Below, one piece after another: positions 12,018-24,091 of a stretch of DNA of 64,000 nt; within the stretch, counting starts at the first letter, position 1; each line of letters starts with the position of its first letter. The notes beneath the pieces were generated by a model, which saw nothing but the letters and a program-made list of their open reading frames with translations, was not told the DNA's origin and did not search any database. Where the stretch lies: the NCBI GenBank assembly GCA_008729055.1, contig SDUX01000010.1, positions 3,611,090 to 3,675,089 on the forward strand. The letters run 5' to 3'. The translations under genes were made by a program, and so were the position numbers. This DNA comes from Pyropia haitanensis (lineage: Eukaryota; Rhodophyta; Bangiophyceae; Bangiales; Bangiaceae).

Positions 12018-14335
12018 ATGCCTGGCAAGAGCCCGCCTGGGTCGAGCTCTCCAGCAGGAGATGGCGGGGACGGCCGGGACAAGCACCACATCCGCTTCCT
12101 CCTCAACTCGCCGCCCGGCGGTGGCGCGCCGCCGACCTCGTCCCCACTGCCGGTGCCGCGACAACCGCTGCCGCCGTCTCAGCCTGACGGTGAGCGTGTC
12201 GCCGCCAGGCAGCCGCCCTTCCCGCCCCTGCCGACAGAGCCGATGCCGTCAACCGCGTTGTACGCGGAGCACGTGGCCCGCCGGTCACGGCCAACCGCCT
12301 CGGCACCGCCCTTGCCGACACGAGGACCGACCTACCCTATTACGGCTGCTGTCGCTGCCGGAGAACCGGCCGTCGGCCGCGGCCATGTCGGTTTCAGCGG
12401 CGACGACGGCGGCGCCCGTGGTCGTGGCAGCCACAGCAGCGGCGGGCCGTTGCAACCAGTCTTCCCCTCCATGATGGACCGGGCGCTGGGCATCCCGCCG
12501 CCACTCCCGCCGTTGTCGTTGCCGGCTCAAGCCAACGTGGGGCTGGCCGTGCCGCCGCTGCAGGTGCCTGGCGGGCCCCCTCGGCCACCGACGTGGGGAC
12601 CAGCTGACCGGGAGGGCCTGCGGGCCGAGCCCGGTCGACCGGCGCAGACCGTCGGGCCAGCCGGGCCACCGCCATGGGCTCCCGCCGTTACTACGTCGCG
12701 ATCTGAGGGGGACCGGAGTAGACCAACGTTGTCACGCCAGTGGCGGCCCCCCCTTGGCGGCCCCGTCTCGGGTGGTACCTCGACGGGCCCCTCGCACAGT
12801 ATGGTTGGTGGTACATGGCCGACAGGCAGCGGCAGCGGCCTCTCTCACAGAGGACCCCTCTGCAATGCGGATCTGTCGTCGCTGCCGCTCCCGTCGTTGC
12901 CGCGGGCACTCTTCTCGTCGCCGTCGAGATCCACCACGGTGGAGGCGTCGGTAGCCGCGGGGCCCTCGCGGCAGACAGGCAGCATCCCCAGCGGCAGCGG
13001 CCGACCGCCGCCCCCACCACCGCCTACGTATGGGGAAGTGAGCAGCAGCGGCGGCACTCGAGCGGCAGGCAGTAGCAGCGGCGTCGCTACACGGAGCGGT
13101 AGTGGCGGCAGCGTTAGACGTCTTGCGCCCCTGACAGGGGGTGGCAGCACGCGCAGCGGCGGTGGCGGCAGCGGCGGCGGCGGCAGCGGAGCTGTCAGCG
13201 GCTCGCAGACGTCACGAACGGTGTCAGAATACGGCGGGGGCGGGGGCCGCGGCAGTGAGACACCCCGCACGTCTGGGTCGTTGGGGAGTGGCGCAGACGG
13301 GCGGGCGCGGTCGGGCAGCAAACGGGCGCGGCCAGACGGGCAGGACCGGCCGTTTGCGTGCGATGTGTGTGGCTTTGCTTTCAAGACTCGGGGGGATATG
13401 AAGGTATGCGCCGCGATAGGGTAACACCTAGGCGGCGAGGAGGGGGAGAGACACGTCCGAGTGCTTGTGTGGTGGCAGCTCAGCGCGTGGCGATCGCGGT
13501 ATGGAGCACGCTGGGTGTAGTTAGCGCCTCTGGGTTTGGCAGCCGGGCTGCGGTTGTGCTGGCGCCCCTGCTGTCACTCACGGGTGCTGCGCGGTAGCAA
13601 CAGACCATACTGGCTGTCCAATGGTGTGGCTCGGGAGATTGACTGATCAGCTGGTACGGTGCTTCCCTCGTCTGTCGCTTGCATGGTGTCCTCATCGTTT
13701 GCACAATCCTTGTCATTGCACTCTTGATGGCCTATGGACTCCCTAATGGCTGCTGACCTATGGTATTCTATCCCTTCGGTGGTTCGGTTGGCCTCCCGTC
13801 CAATGCCACTGCACTCTTGTTTGTTTGCATGGACTGTCTCTGATGTTCTCGGATGCACGCGGCTGGCGCGTCCCCCCGTCGGATCCCTTTCCCCATGCTC
13901 TCCCCTCCCTCCTTCTCCCACCCCTCCCACCCCCTCCAGAAGCACAACCGGGTGGTGCATCTCAAGCTTCGACCTTTTCAATGCCCCGAAGAGGAGTGCG
14001 GCCGGTTCTTCTCGGAGCGCGGCAACCTGTCGAAGCATGTCCAATCGGTGCACGAGAAGCGGCGCCCCTTCCACTGCACCGTGTGTGAGCGGAACTTTGC
14101 GAGCCTTGACAGCCTCAAGCGGCACCGGCTGATGGTGCACCAGATCTCCTCGACCTCCCCTACAGACCGCCGAGGCGATGGCGGGGGGGACACCGGAGGC
14201 GGCAACAGCGGCGGTGGCCCTAGGGGCGGCAGCGTCGGCGGCAGCGGCAGCTGCGGCGGCGGCGGCGGTGGGGGAGGCGGCAGCGGAGATATGGGCGGCG
14301 GCGGCAGAGGTAGCCGCGGCCACCCAGTCGTATGA
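12018..14335 (+). CDS. C2H2 zinc-finger protein, three fingers, one intron
   Basis: Exon 1 is 12018-13403 and exon 2 is 13940-14335, with a GT-AG intron (13404-13939) that splits finger 1; the spliced protein is 593 residues. The first 435 or so residues are a disordered Pro/Ser/Gly-rich region. The three fingers are close together. Finger 1 is CDVC...(intron)...H-x4-H, finger 2 is CPEEEC...HVQSVH (C-x4-C-x12-H-x4-H), and finger 3 is CTVC...HRLMVH. Linkers such as HLKLRPFQC and HEKRRPFHC resemble the classic TGEKP linker. Splicing across the intron restores a perfect finger, which supports the model. A basic stretch (GSKRARPDG) just before the fingers may be a nuclear signal. The tail is Gly-rich. 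A DNA-binding transcription factor is the likely role; the target is unknown. Confidence 0.85.
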
Positions 14336-16210
14336 GGACATGGCACGGCCCTGATGTGAAAGAGCAAGATGCCTGAGAGTGTTACAGCTTGGCATGGGCG
14401 TGCCAGCGTTGGTGGCAGACGCGGGCGGTGGTGCTGGCTTTTGTGCTGGAGACCATCTGTGCCGTCATGGCGGCACACGTCGCCAGGTGGGCCACACAGG
14501 ACGCGGTCGCAATGGCCACTCCGGTGGTGGACATAGTGTTGATGGCCCTCTGGGAGGGTGGTGGCTTCAGCGCGGCGGCGACGGCGACGGGTGTGGTGGA
14601 GTCGGGACGGAGACGGCGCGGGTGGGGTCGCCGTACGTTGCCACCCCCATCGCGGCTACCTTTTGCCGGGAAGACTCGCCGGGCGGCTGCGCGGTGGGCC
14701 CCCTCGGGTGGCGCACGACGACCCCGGGCTTCGAGCGGCTTCGGTGCGTCCACCTTCTCGTACCCCCCACCTTACCACCTGAGTCACGTCTACAGGCGAC
14801 AGCGATGGTGCCAGCAATGGGTGAGGGTGACCAGCCGCTGTGGTGTTGCCTGCTTCACCCGCTCCCCTCCGCCCACACTCCGCAGCTACCGTGTGCGAGC
14901 GCCCTCGCTCGCCCCGACCTATCGACCGCACCGCCAGTCTGCGAAAATGTAGAGCGAGTCCGGGTGGAGGCGGGGGGCGTCCATCCGCCACCCTCAGCGC
15001 TGTCAGATCGAGGCTCTTTTGGGGGGGAGTGACGACTCCGGGGCAGAAGACGCTGGTACCTTGGTCGTATCTGCTGTTCCCGGGGCGCCATCGCTGCCGG
15101 CCGCCCACGGGGCGGTCAGGTGCCTGTCCCCGCCACTGTTGCCACCGCCACTCGTCTGGGTGCAGACGGGTGGGACGGCGCTGCTGGTGAGATGGCCGGC
15201 TGCTGCTGCCGACCTCGTGGGTGAGCGGCGACCTGGCGGTCGGAACGCGCGGCCAAGATGGCGCCGGCGTTGGCAACGTCAGCGGAGACATCAACACCAC
15301 CCTGTTCTCTCAGAGGCGGGGGGAAGGGGTTCTCCTGTCGGTCATGCGGGAGACAGCCAGCAGGCCAACGACTGGCCCGCTCTTGACGCGACCGTGGGCG
15401 TCGCTGGGCACTCTCCAGCCATTCCCACGTGACGCCCTCTCACGCTAATCGGGCGCGTTGGTCTGCTCCGCCCTTCCGCCTGCCTACTGAATGGGAACGT
15501 TGTTGATACCGGGAGGACAAGTGGGCGAGCGCGGGTGAAAGTGGAAGAGTGGCGACAGCGGCATGGGGGGGGGGCGGGCTCAGCGTCCATTGGCCGCTCG
15601 AGGGCGGGACGGCGGCGTGACGACGCCGCTTTCGACCCGACCAAGTGTGTTCCCATCACCCCCGCCGTGTTTGGTGGGGGACTCCCTCGAGATAGCTGCG
15701 CGCAGTGTGCTGTTGTACCCATTGACTTTTTCACCCTCCGTATCAAGCGGGTGCATGTGTGACAGCAAGCGCATGTGTGAGCAGGGGGAACATGTCGGCG
15801 GTGGTGGCAACTGTTGCGGGAGCGGGGGCAAGGAACCCTCCTACTGTCGTTGGGACGGCCGGCGGGGTGCGACCATGCCGCTCGCGACGCGACCGCGCGC
15901 GCACCGGTAGCGGTCCTCCCGTCTCGGTCCCTGCCTTGTCGCCTGCTTGAGCGGATCCCGCCCCTGCCCTCTCGTCCAAAGTGGGAGCGACGGAGGCACC
16001 CTCGTCACGGCCGTCTGCGGGACGGTGTCGGCTGCCAGCGGGGTGGCCGTGATGGTTGCAACGCAGCCGCGGTCGTGCTGCTGCGTGCACGGCGCGCCTC
16101 GCACGCCCGTCGGCCACACCGTCCCGCGTGACCCGCCCACCCTCCCCATCAACGTGGCGTGCCCGCGACCGCGGCGGTGCCACGGCGGTGCGCGCCGCCA
16201 CCAATGGCGG
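14336..16210. other. Intergenic region without a supported gene
   Basis: The composition is moderate and open frames overlap on both strands (for example 14389-14952 + and 14656-15300 -). None contains a recognisable motif, and none extends the zinc-finger gene past its stop. Confidence 0.4.
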
Positions 16211-16283
16211 GGGTGGTAGCGACGGCGGCGGCGGCGGCGGCGGAGCGACGGGTCGTCTGGGCCGACGCGCCAGGCGGGCGCTC

Positions 16284-16327
<44 letters not shown>

Positions 16328-18402
16328 GCCGCCGCCGCGTGCGACCGCGGGCGCCCCCGCCGCCGCGCCCGCGTTACGTGGCCGCCCCTCCCGCCCCCCC
16401 CCCCCGTCGGCGCGTTGCGCCCGCCGGCCCGCCCCGGCGGCGGACGGCAGCCCGCGGGGGCGCCGCCGCCGCCGCCGCCGCCGCCGCGGCCGCCGCCGTC
16501 ACCGCCGACCGGCGGTGGCGCCGCGGCGGCGCGCCGCGGCGGCGGCGGCCGGGACCGCGGCGGGCAGCCGCCGCCGCCGGCAGCGGCCGCGGCGGCGGCG
16601 GCGGCGGCGGCCGCGGCGGCCGCGGGGAGGGGGGGGGGGGGGGTGGGGGGGGGGGGGAAGGTGCGCCCGCCGCCCCACAGGCGGCGGCCGGCGCGCCCGT
16701 GCGGCTGCCGCGGACGGGGCGGGGCGCGTCCCGCCGACGGCGGGCGGCGGCGGCCGGCCGGCCGGACCGGCGCGGCGCGGCGGCTGGCACACCCGCACCA
16801 GCGGCCGCCGCGTGGGCGGCGACGCCGCCGGCGCCAGGCGGCGCACCCGCGTGGTGCCGGGGGGGGGGACCGCCGGGCGGAGCGCAGCCCCCGCTGCGGC
16901 CGCCGCGCTGCCGCCGCCGTCGCGGCAGCGGCCGCCACCGCCGGTGCCGCCACCGCCGGTGCCACCGCCGCCACTACCACCACCACCGCCGCCCGCCGCC
17001 GCGCCCAATCGACGCGGCGACTTTGGCGGCGGCGGCTATGGCGGCGGCGGCTTTGGCGGCGGCGGGCGGCGGGCGTGCGCCCCCCCCCCCCCCCCCCCCC
17101 GGCGCGTCACCCGCCAGTCGGCGGCCGCGCCACGCGCGCCACCCCACCACCCCCCCCCCCCCGCACCGCCGCGCGCGCGCGCGGCGCCCCCCCCCCCCCG
17201 CCACGCCGGCGGCGCCGCCACCCACCAGCCGCCGCCGGCGGCCGCCGCCGCCGGCTGCCGACGGCGGAGGCGTCGACGCCGCCCCGCACACCCCTGGCGG
17301 TCCTTCCGCCCGTGCACCGGTTGGGGGGGGCGGGGGGGGTGGGGGGGGAGCGGACGCGGGGAAGGGGGTAGCGGACGCGGGGAAGGGGGGTGGGGGGGGG
17401 GGGGGGGGAATGGCGGCGCTGCCGCGGTGTAGACGGCCGGCCGCGTTGCGGGTGGCGTTGTTGGGCGGGGGGTTGGCGGCGGCGGTGGGGTGGCTGGGGG
17501 GGGGGGGGTGGGGGGGGGACGCGCACGCCGGGGGGGGGGGGGGGGGGGGGGGGGCGGTGGCGCCCGCGCGCGTGGCGCGGGGGGTGGGGGACGGAGGGCG
17601 CGGGCGGTGGTGACGGTGGGCGGGCGGCCGACGCGGGGCGGGCGGCGGCACGGGCAGCGGCGTGGCACCCCCCGCCCGCCGAGCCACCGCCCGACGGCGC
17701 CGCGGCGGGGCGCCGCCGCTTCCCCCCGCGGGATGGAGCCGGCCGGCCGTGCCCGCCCGCGGCGGGGGGTGTGTCCCCGTGCCCCGGTTGCGCGTGCCGC
17801 CCTGGCTGCTGCGCCGACGGTGCGTCTGCCCTGTTCCGCCCCCCACCCCCCCCCCCCTTCCCTCTTGCTTGGTACGGCTACGCCCGCCGCCGTCGTCGCC
17901 TGCTTGCTGTCTGCTGCCCGCTGGTCAGAGGGTGGGGGGGGGGGGGGGGGTTGCCCGTGGCGGGCTGCGGCAACACCCGTGCCGCCTCGCCGGGCGGCTG
18001 CGCCGGCAATGCGTGACGCGGTGGCGGGCCCACCATCCCACGGCGGCGGCGGGTCGGGCGGCCGTGCGCACCAGAATGGGGCTGTGTCGGGCTCCACCAG
18101 GGCGGCGCCCGCCCTGGACAATGCGGGACAACGGTGCTCTGGATGGGAATGACCTCGTTTTTGGTTTTCTGCTCTCTCTCCACTTGCATTGACCACCCCC
18201 TTGACCAGTGGCAGTGTGCTCGCACACCGCGCCCCGACACGCACGAATCTATACAAGCCGGCGGCGGTAGAGGCCCGAAATCTGCCCCGCTCTAGCCCTC
18301 TGCCCTCCCCACCCACCTCCGTCCTTGCCCGCCGCAGCCACTCGGCGGTGTTCAGCTGGTAGTTATGAAGCGGCGCCGCGGCGGCATCCGTGGCGCCGCC
18401 GC
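16211..18402. other. Low-complexity zone with G and C runs
   Basis: CCG/GCG triplet runs, G runs (16627-16660, 17321-17410, 17500-17555) and C runs (17080-17200) dominate. One plus-strand frame at about 17009-17076 reads NRRGDFGGGGYGGGGFGGGG, an RGG/GGY-like peptide seen in RNA-binding proteins. Nothing ordered surrounds it, so I do not call a gene. Confidence 0.4.
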
Positions 18403-19101
18403 TCAGATGGCGCACACAACAAACACGTCCACGAGCGCCACCGCCGCCAACACCGCCGCGGTGATGCCGACGGGCAGGAAGATCTTGCGCGTCCGGTCAA
18501 TGATGGCGTCGTAGCAGCCCGACGATGACGCGGGCGTGCGCGGCTCGCACACGGGGCACCGGGTGGCGCAGTCGCTGCGCGCCGGGCCGACCCCGTTGTT
18601 GCACCCGTCACAGTCGCCCGCGGCAAAGCCCGCGCACTCGAAATCCCGCTGGATGGTGCACGCCTCGTTGACCACCCCACGGTCGTCGCTGCTGACCGTC
18701 CGCTCCCAGCTGTCGCGGACAATGTCCTCCACCGCGCCGGGCCGGTTGTTCGACGCGATCAGCAGCGTGGCGACCGCGATGAGGACGAGGCCGGCGGTGA
18801 CGACGAGGGTGGCCAGCACAAACATCACCCGAAAGACCGTGCCGATGCACGACCGCGAGACCGCGCAGAGGGCAAACACCGACGTTGCGAGCAGCGCGCC
18901 GCCCACAATCATGCTCGCCACCCCGAGGGTGAGGAAGCTGTCGATAAAGCCGCTGCCCGTCCACTCGAGGTTCACGGGTCCACCGCCCTTGGAGAGTTGC
19001 AGCCACAGACCCACACCAAGAAAGCCGGCGCCGCCGATGAGTAGCAGCGCCAGAAAGGTGGCATGGTAGGTCATGGCACCCCTGTTCCCCGAGCGGCCCA
19101 T
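18403..19101 (-). CDS. Tetraspanin-like membrane protein
   Basis: A 232-residue protein from ATG 19101; an in-frame upstream extension exists but is Pro/Ser-rich and unlikely to be translated. Four hydrophobic segments are visible at about residues 12-35, 54-80, 88-113 and 208-230, with a large Cys-rich loop (about 115-207) between the third and fourth. That is the tetraspanin layout. The loop has 'CTIQRDFECAG', which resembles the family's Q-x2-F-x-CCG motif with the second Cys replaced by Ala, followed by several more Cys (CDGC, CATRCPVC, SSSGC). Tetraspanins organise membrane protein complexes. It is transcribed divergently from the DnaJ gene across about 1 kb. The loss of the CCG motif makes it a distant member. 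Confidence 0.72.
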   Translation of the reverse strand: MGRSGNRGAMTYHATFLALLLIGGAGFLGVGLWLQLSKGGGPVNLEWTGSGFIDSFLTLGVASMIVGGALLATSVFALCAVSRSCIGTVFRVMFVLATLVVTAGLVLIAVATLLIASNNRPGAVEDIVRDSWERTVSSDDRGVVNEACTIQRDFECAGFAAGDCDGCNNGVGPARSDCATRCPVCEPRTPASSSGCYDAIIDRTRKIFLPVGITAAVLAAVALVDVFVVCAI

Positions 19102-20106
19102 GGTGATGGAGATGGGGGAGCGCACGGCAAGGAGGGCAGGGGAGCGGGAACGGTGGGCGGGGAAGGGAGGCGGTGGAAGGAGAAGGGTGAGGGAGGGGGA
19201 GCCGCGTACGCGCTGTGCGAGTGCGGGTGTGCACGGGGACGCGGAGCCGACGACGTGTGTCGGAGGGGGGAAGGGCGGGGGGGTGCGTGCCGCTGCTGTT
19301 GGAAGAAGCTGTCGGGCCCACACCCCCCACCCCCTCCCTCCCTTACATACGTGAACGGAGCACGCGTGGGCGGCGGCATGGGCGGGTATGCGCTGGCCGC
19401 GCGCGCGGGGCAGCCGTTTGGAGGCCGCGAGGGCGGCGGCCGCGGCGAGGGGCGTGGCGAGAAGTGGCTGCCGACGGGCGCCGTGCTGGCCTGCTGGCCA
19501 GCAGGGACCTCGCTCGAAGCCGTGAGACCCCTCGCTCGAGAGAACGTGTCAGGGACAGTCATCGCTGTGTTGATCTCTGTCCGCGCGGGCCAATCAAGTG
19601 AGCCTGCACGACGGACAACACAGGTGCGATGCGGCATCCGTTGGCGCCAAGTGGCACCGGCACAGTCGCAGTGTACGCGAATGATCGCGCACATTGCTGT
19701 TCTGAACATACCTGCAATTACCTGACCATACGTGTTGCGACACAGGAACTCGTTTGTATTCGTAACAATTTTAGTCCCCCCAAAGCACCGACCACTGGAT
19801 GTCCACAGAGTCTTCCACCGCTGACCAATGGCGCCTCTTGAATTCAGTCAACATGCTGACACCTACTCCACGGACCGATCCGGTGAGGCCAAAGCCAAGA
19901 AACCCGCGGCCGCCTCACCCTCCTCTTCATCGGTGGTGACCTGAGCATGGGTGCGAGTGGCAGTGCTGCCTTTGGGTGAGGGGTATCTGCGGGCTCGAGG
20001 CTGTTGTTTTACAGAGCTGAGCGGCTCACTCGTTCATACTGCTACCGTCTAGGCTGCGCTAGCTGGCTTGTGAGCGGCAATCCACTGGTGCCTGAGCGGC
20101 GTGGCC
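19102..20106. other. Divergent intergenic region between tetraspanin-like and DnaJ genes
   Basis: About 1 kb separates the two start codons, and both promoters must lie here. The middle (19650-20060) is lower in GC. I see no clear TATA box or repeated element. Confidence 0.4.
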
Positions 20107-20979
<873 letters not shown>

Positions 20980-23020
20980 GATGTATGCCAGCGGAGCTGC
21001 ACCTCTTGCTATTCGCTTGTGTTTACTGTTGAGGTCTTCGAAGGAGTGGGTGGCAGAGCGTTGTACGAGCGTCTGGAAGTGAATGACGTGACCAGGACCC
21101 GCTACGTGGTGGAAAGGGCGCTGGTCATCGGGAGAGCAGCTGGTGCCACCATGCCACGCTGGAACAGCGGTGTGGGGACAAGCCGGCCGCCGACATGAGC
21201 AACATGTGATAAACAAAATGAGGGTCGCAAGACGGCAGAGGATGCAAGGCGCATCTGCCACGACCGCTGTCTCTGTTGCGTCGAGCAGTTCAGGGGCGAG
21301 GCGAAGCGGGCGACGCTCAGCGGGTCGGTTGCGCACGGCTGCGGACACTCTTCCGGTGGTGGCCAGTGGCCCGGCCTTGGTGGCGCCGCCAGACCGACTT
21401 TGACTGCGTGCTCGTCACGGAGCCGAGAACGCCTGTGTCTCTTGTCCCGGCAGCAGCCGTTTCATGAGGACGCGATGCGTCTGTAAAGGAAAATTCCACT
21501 CGCTTACACAAAGCTCTGACTTGATGACAACGTCACGAGACGAGCAGGGTGGCCCTTCGACACGCGTATTGCACCAGTGATCATGCCATCGCCTTCATGA
21601 CATTGTAAGACGGAGTGCCATGGAGCGCCCCCAAGACATCCCTCCGTGCGACTCGCGCGTGGTGGAAAGCGGCATCCGCGGCGCTGTTTGTACGTTGGGG
21701 ATGAACGGATCTGGTGTTGAGCATTGCGCAATTCAAGCACCGGCACCGGTGGCTCTCCGCCTGGTGTGTTTGTGCTGTATGGCCTGGGATATAGACCTAT
21801 TTGTTGCATCGGCTGGTATTCTGACTAGGTGCTGCGTCTATTGCGTGCGTTTTCTTGATGACCTCTGACTTCTTGGTTGGTGGGACGCTGGCTGGTGGTG
21901 CTGGACGGACCAGACGGCGCACTGTGGAGCGCGGTGGACTGTCTGCATCGCACTTCTCGCGAGCACGCTGGGTATGCAGATGGAGCGAGCTTTCGTCAGT
22001 GTGCTCGGCTGGTCCCTGGGAGAATACTGCAGGTGATGGCCTTTTTCAGTGTCTGTACGTTTGCTCCACTCGCGAACTGCTCTACACGTCTATCTCTTGA
22101 TGGGTTGGTGGTGCGAGGAATGGTTTTGTGCCGACGTCTCATTGCTCTCTGCCCTACTGTCTGGAGACTGCAAGCTGACCGGAATAAGGTTCTTTGATCC
22201 ACCTGGTTGTTTTTGGTCGTGTTTCTTGTCGCTCTTCAGACAACGGTATTCAGTGCGTCGTACTGCGAGCATCGGCGCGGCCGGTGGCGGCGGCTTGGGC
22301 GGGTGGCGGCGCTGCGGGCCTTGCTGCGACTGCGTCTACGAGAAACGCGCGCCTTACGCTGGTAAGCTCGCTTACGTGTGCTACAGCAGCTGCTGGGGTG
22401 GAGGTTCTCCGTGGCGGGAAGAAGTGAGGACACGCACGCTCATATCCCGCGGCCTGTACACCCTGTACTCCTGTCTGAACATTCGATGGTGGTACCGGCA
22501 CAGCTTTGGACGGTCATCGGGGCGATGGCACGGCGACGACCACGCAGTACGGGACCGCGCCGCGTAAGTGGACCGTGCCGCACTCCCTCCTGCCAGCATC
22601 GAGGCAGAAGGCCGGCGCATTGCGGCCCGTCACGTGCCACTGCTGCTGGCTCGTAGGCACGGCGAAGGTGGCTGGTCTCAGAGCGCTATGCTCGGATGAG
22701 GTGTCGCGCTACCTAGTGCCATAGGCGAAGACCTCGCTCCAGTACTAGTTCATTCAAGACGCTATTCATGCACATCCCAGACGGGTCGGCCCTCGACACG
22801 CGTCGCAAAACGCATGCGCAACCCAAGCACACCACCGGCGGCAAGTAAGTGCAGCGACAGCCAGCACCACCAAGGAGGCATCACATCACACAAGAAGAAG
22901 CGGGCCACGACCAAGCTGGTCAAGCACCAGCTGCAAAACTACCAGCCTTTGTACACATACCACCGCTGCCCGTACTCCCAGCGGCGGTACAGACGCAGCA
23001 TGTCGCCGCGCGAGCAGCAC
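20980..23020. other. Intergenic region, no gene supported
   Basis: About 2 kb of lower-GC DNA between the DnaJ gene and the F-box/vWA gene. Short overlapping frames (for example 22049-22567 +) carry no motif. There are no tRNA-like boxes or long repeats. Confidence 0.45.
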
Positions 23021-24091
23021 CTAGCGTCTCGCACGATGCCTACGCAGCGTGAAGTAGGCGCCCTGCTGCATCGGCTGAAGGTGGGACCGAGCGGGTAGCA
23101 GAGTGCCAGCGGCTACACGGCGAAGGCCATCTTCGTCTACATCCCGTCCAACGCCGAGCGCGTAAAAGCGAGCACCCGTAGTCTCGGCCGCCTTACGGAC
23201 CTGGGCCTCGGACTTGGCCAGTTCCTCCATGTGCGTCTGGCCGTCACTGAGCAGCAGAATCACCTTATCGCCGCCCTGGCCACCGCTGTCGTCGGCCGCT
23301 GCCAGAATACTCGCGGCAGTGGCCAGGGGCTTCTCAATGTCGGTAGACCCCATCAGCTGCTTCATGGTTTGCACGGCGACCTTGGCGGCAGGGCCAACGG
23401 GGATGAGTGCAGGCAACTCCCGCTTGACCGTCTGGTTGAACTGCAGCAGCGAGAAGAGCGCCGAGGGGTGCGTCTCGCACAGGCTGCAGACCAGCGACCG
23501 CAAGAAGTCCTTCATTGCCCAAAAGTCTTCCTCCGTCACCGAGCTGGAGCCATCCACGCAGCACACGATGCTGAGCGGGCCCTGGCTGTCATCTTCGGCA
23601 GACATCGGGATGGAGACGCTCACGGGGCTGGTACCGTATGGCGGCGACGGTGGCGTGCCAGGCGCGGACTTGACGCGTGGCAGGGTAGGCCCCTGGCCTT
23701 TGATAACAGTAAGGATGGCTGCAACTTCCGACTTGGTGGGTGACACGAAGGCGGCCTGGCGGCGTTCGGGTTCGTACTTCTCGGCAAACAGCTTTTTCCA
23801 ACCGCCCGCAATGACGGCGGATGCGTCGAGAATCTCGTTGTTGTACGCCTTGCCCCACTTGTTCCTGACGGCCTGCCGCCAAGCCAGCGTGTCGGTCGAC
23901 ACCTGCTCCCGCAGCCGACGGCACGTAGACTCCATGGCGATGAGGCTACTCACCTCCATGTTCTCGCAACAGCAGCTGAGCAATTCGTCAGGCAGCGACA
24001 GCAGCATCACCTGCATCTGGTTGGCCTCCGTAGAGTCCGCGGCAGGGCGGGCCAGGCCGCTGTCGGCCACAACGGGGGACTCCTCCTCCAT
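23021..24091 (-). CDS. F-box plus von Willebrand factor A domain protein
   Basis: A 356-residue protein from ATG 24091. The frame stays open upstream without an ATG, and an acceptor-like pyrimidine stretch ending CGCAG lies just before it, so an additional 5' exon is possible. Residues about 29-68 form an F-box (LLSLPDELLSCCCENMEVSS...ESTCRRLREQV), which binds Skp1 in SCF ubiquitin ligases. Residues about 172-337 form a vWA domain with the metal-site motif DGSSS at 180-184, a further 'GSTDIEKPL' Thr-containing loop and 'VILLLSDGQTH' for the third metal loop. The MIDAS looks intact. The protein would recruit a vWA ligand for ubiquitination, though the substrate is unknown. The last 20 or so residues are basic and may reflect a missed 3' intron. 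Confidence 0.82.
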   Translation of the reverse strand: MEEESPVVADSGLARPAADSTEANQMQVMLLSLPDELLSCCCENMEVSSLIAMESTCRRLREQVSTDTLAWRQAVRNKWGKAYNNEILDASAVIAGGWKKLFAEKYEPERRQAAFVSPTKSEVAAILTVIKGQGPTLPRVKSAPGTPPSPPYGTSPVSVSIPMSAEDDSQGPLSIVCCVDGSSSVTEEDFWAMKDFLRSLVCSLCETHPSALFSLLQFNQTVKRELPALIPVGPAAKVAVQTMKQLMGSTDIEKPLATAASILAAADDSGGQGGDKVILLLSDGQTHMEELAKSEAQVRKAAETTGARFYALGVGRDVDEDGLRRVAAGTLLPARSHLQPMQQGAYFTLRRHRARR

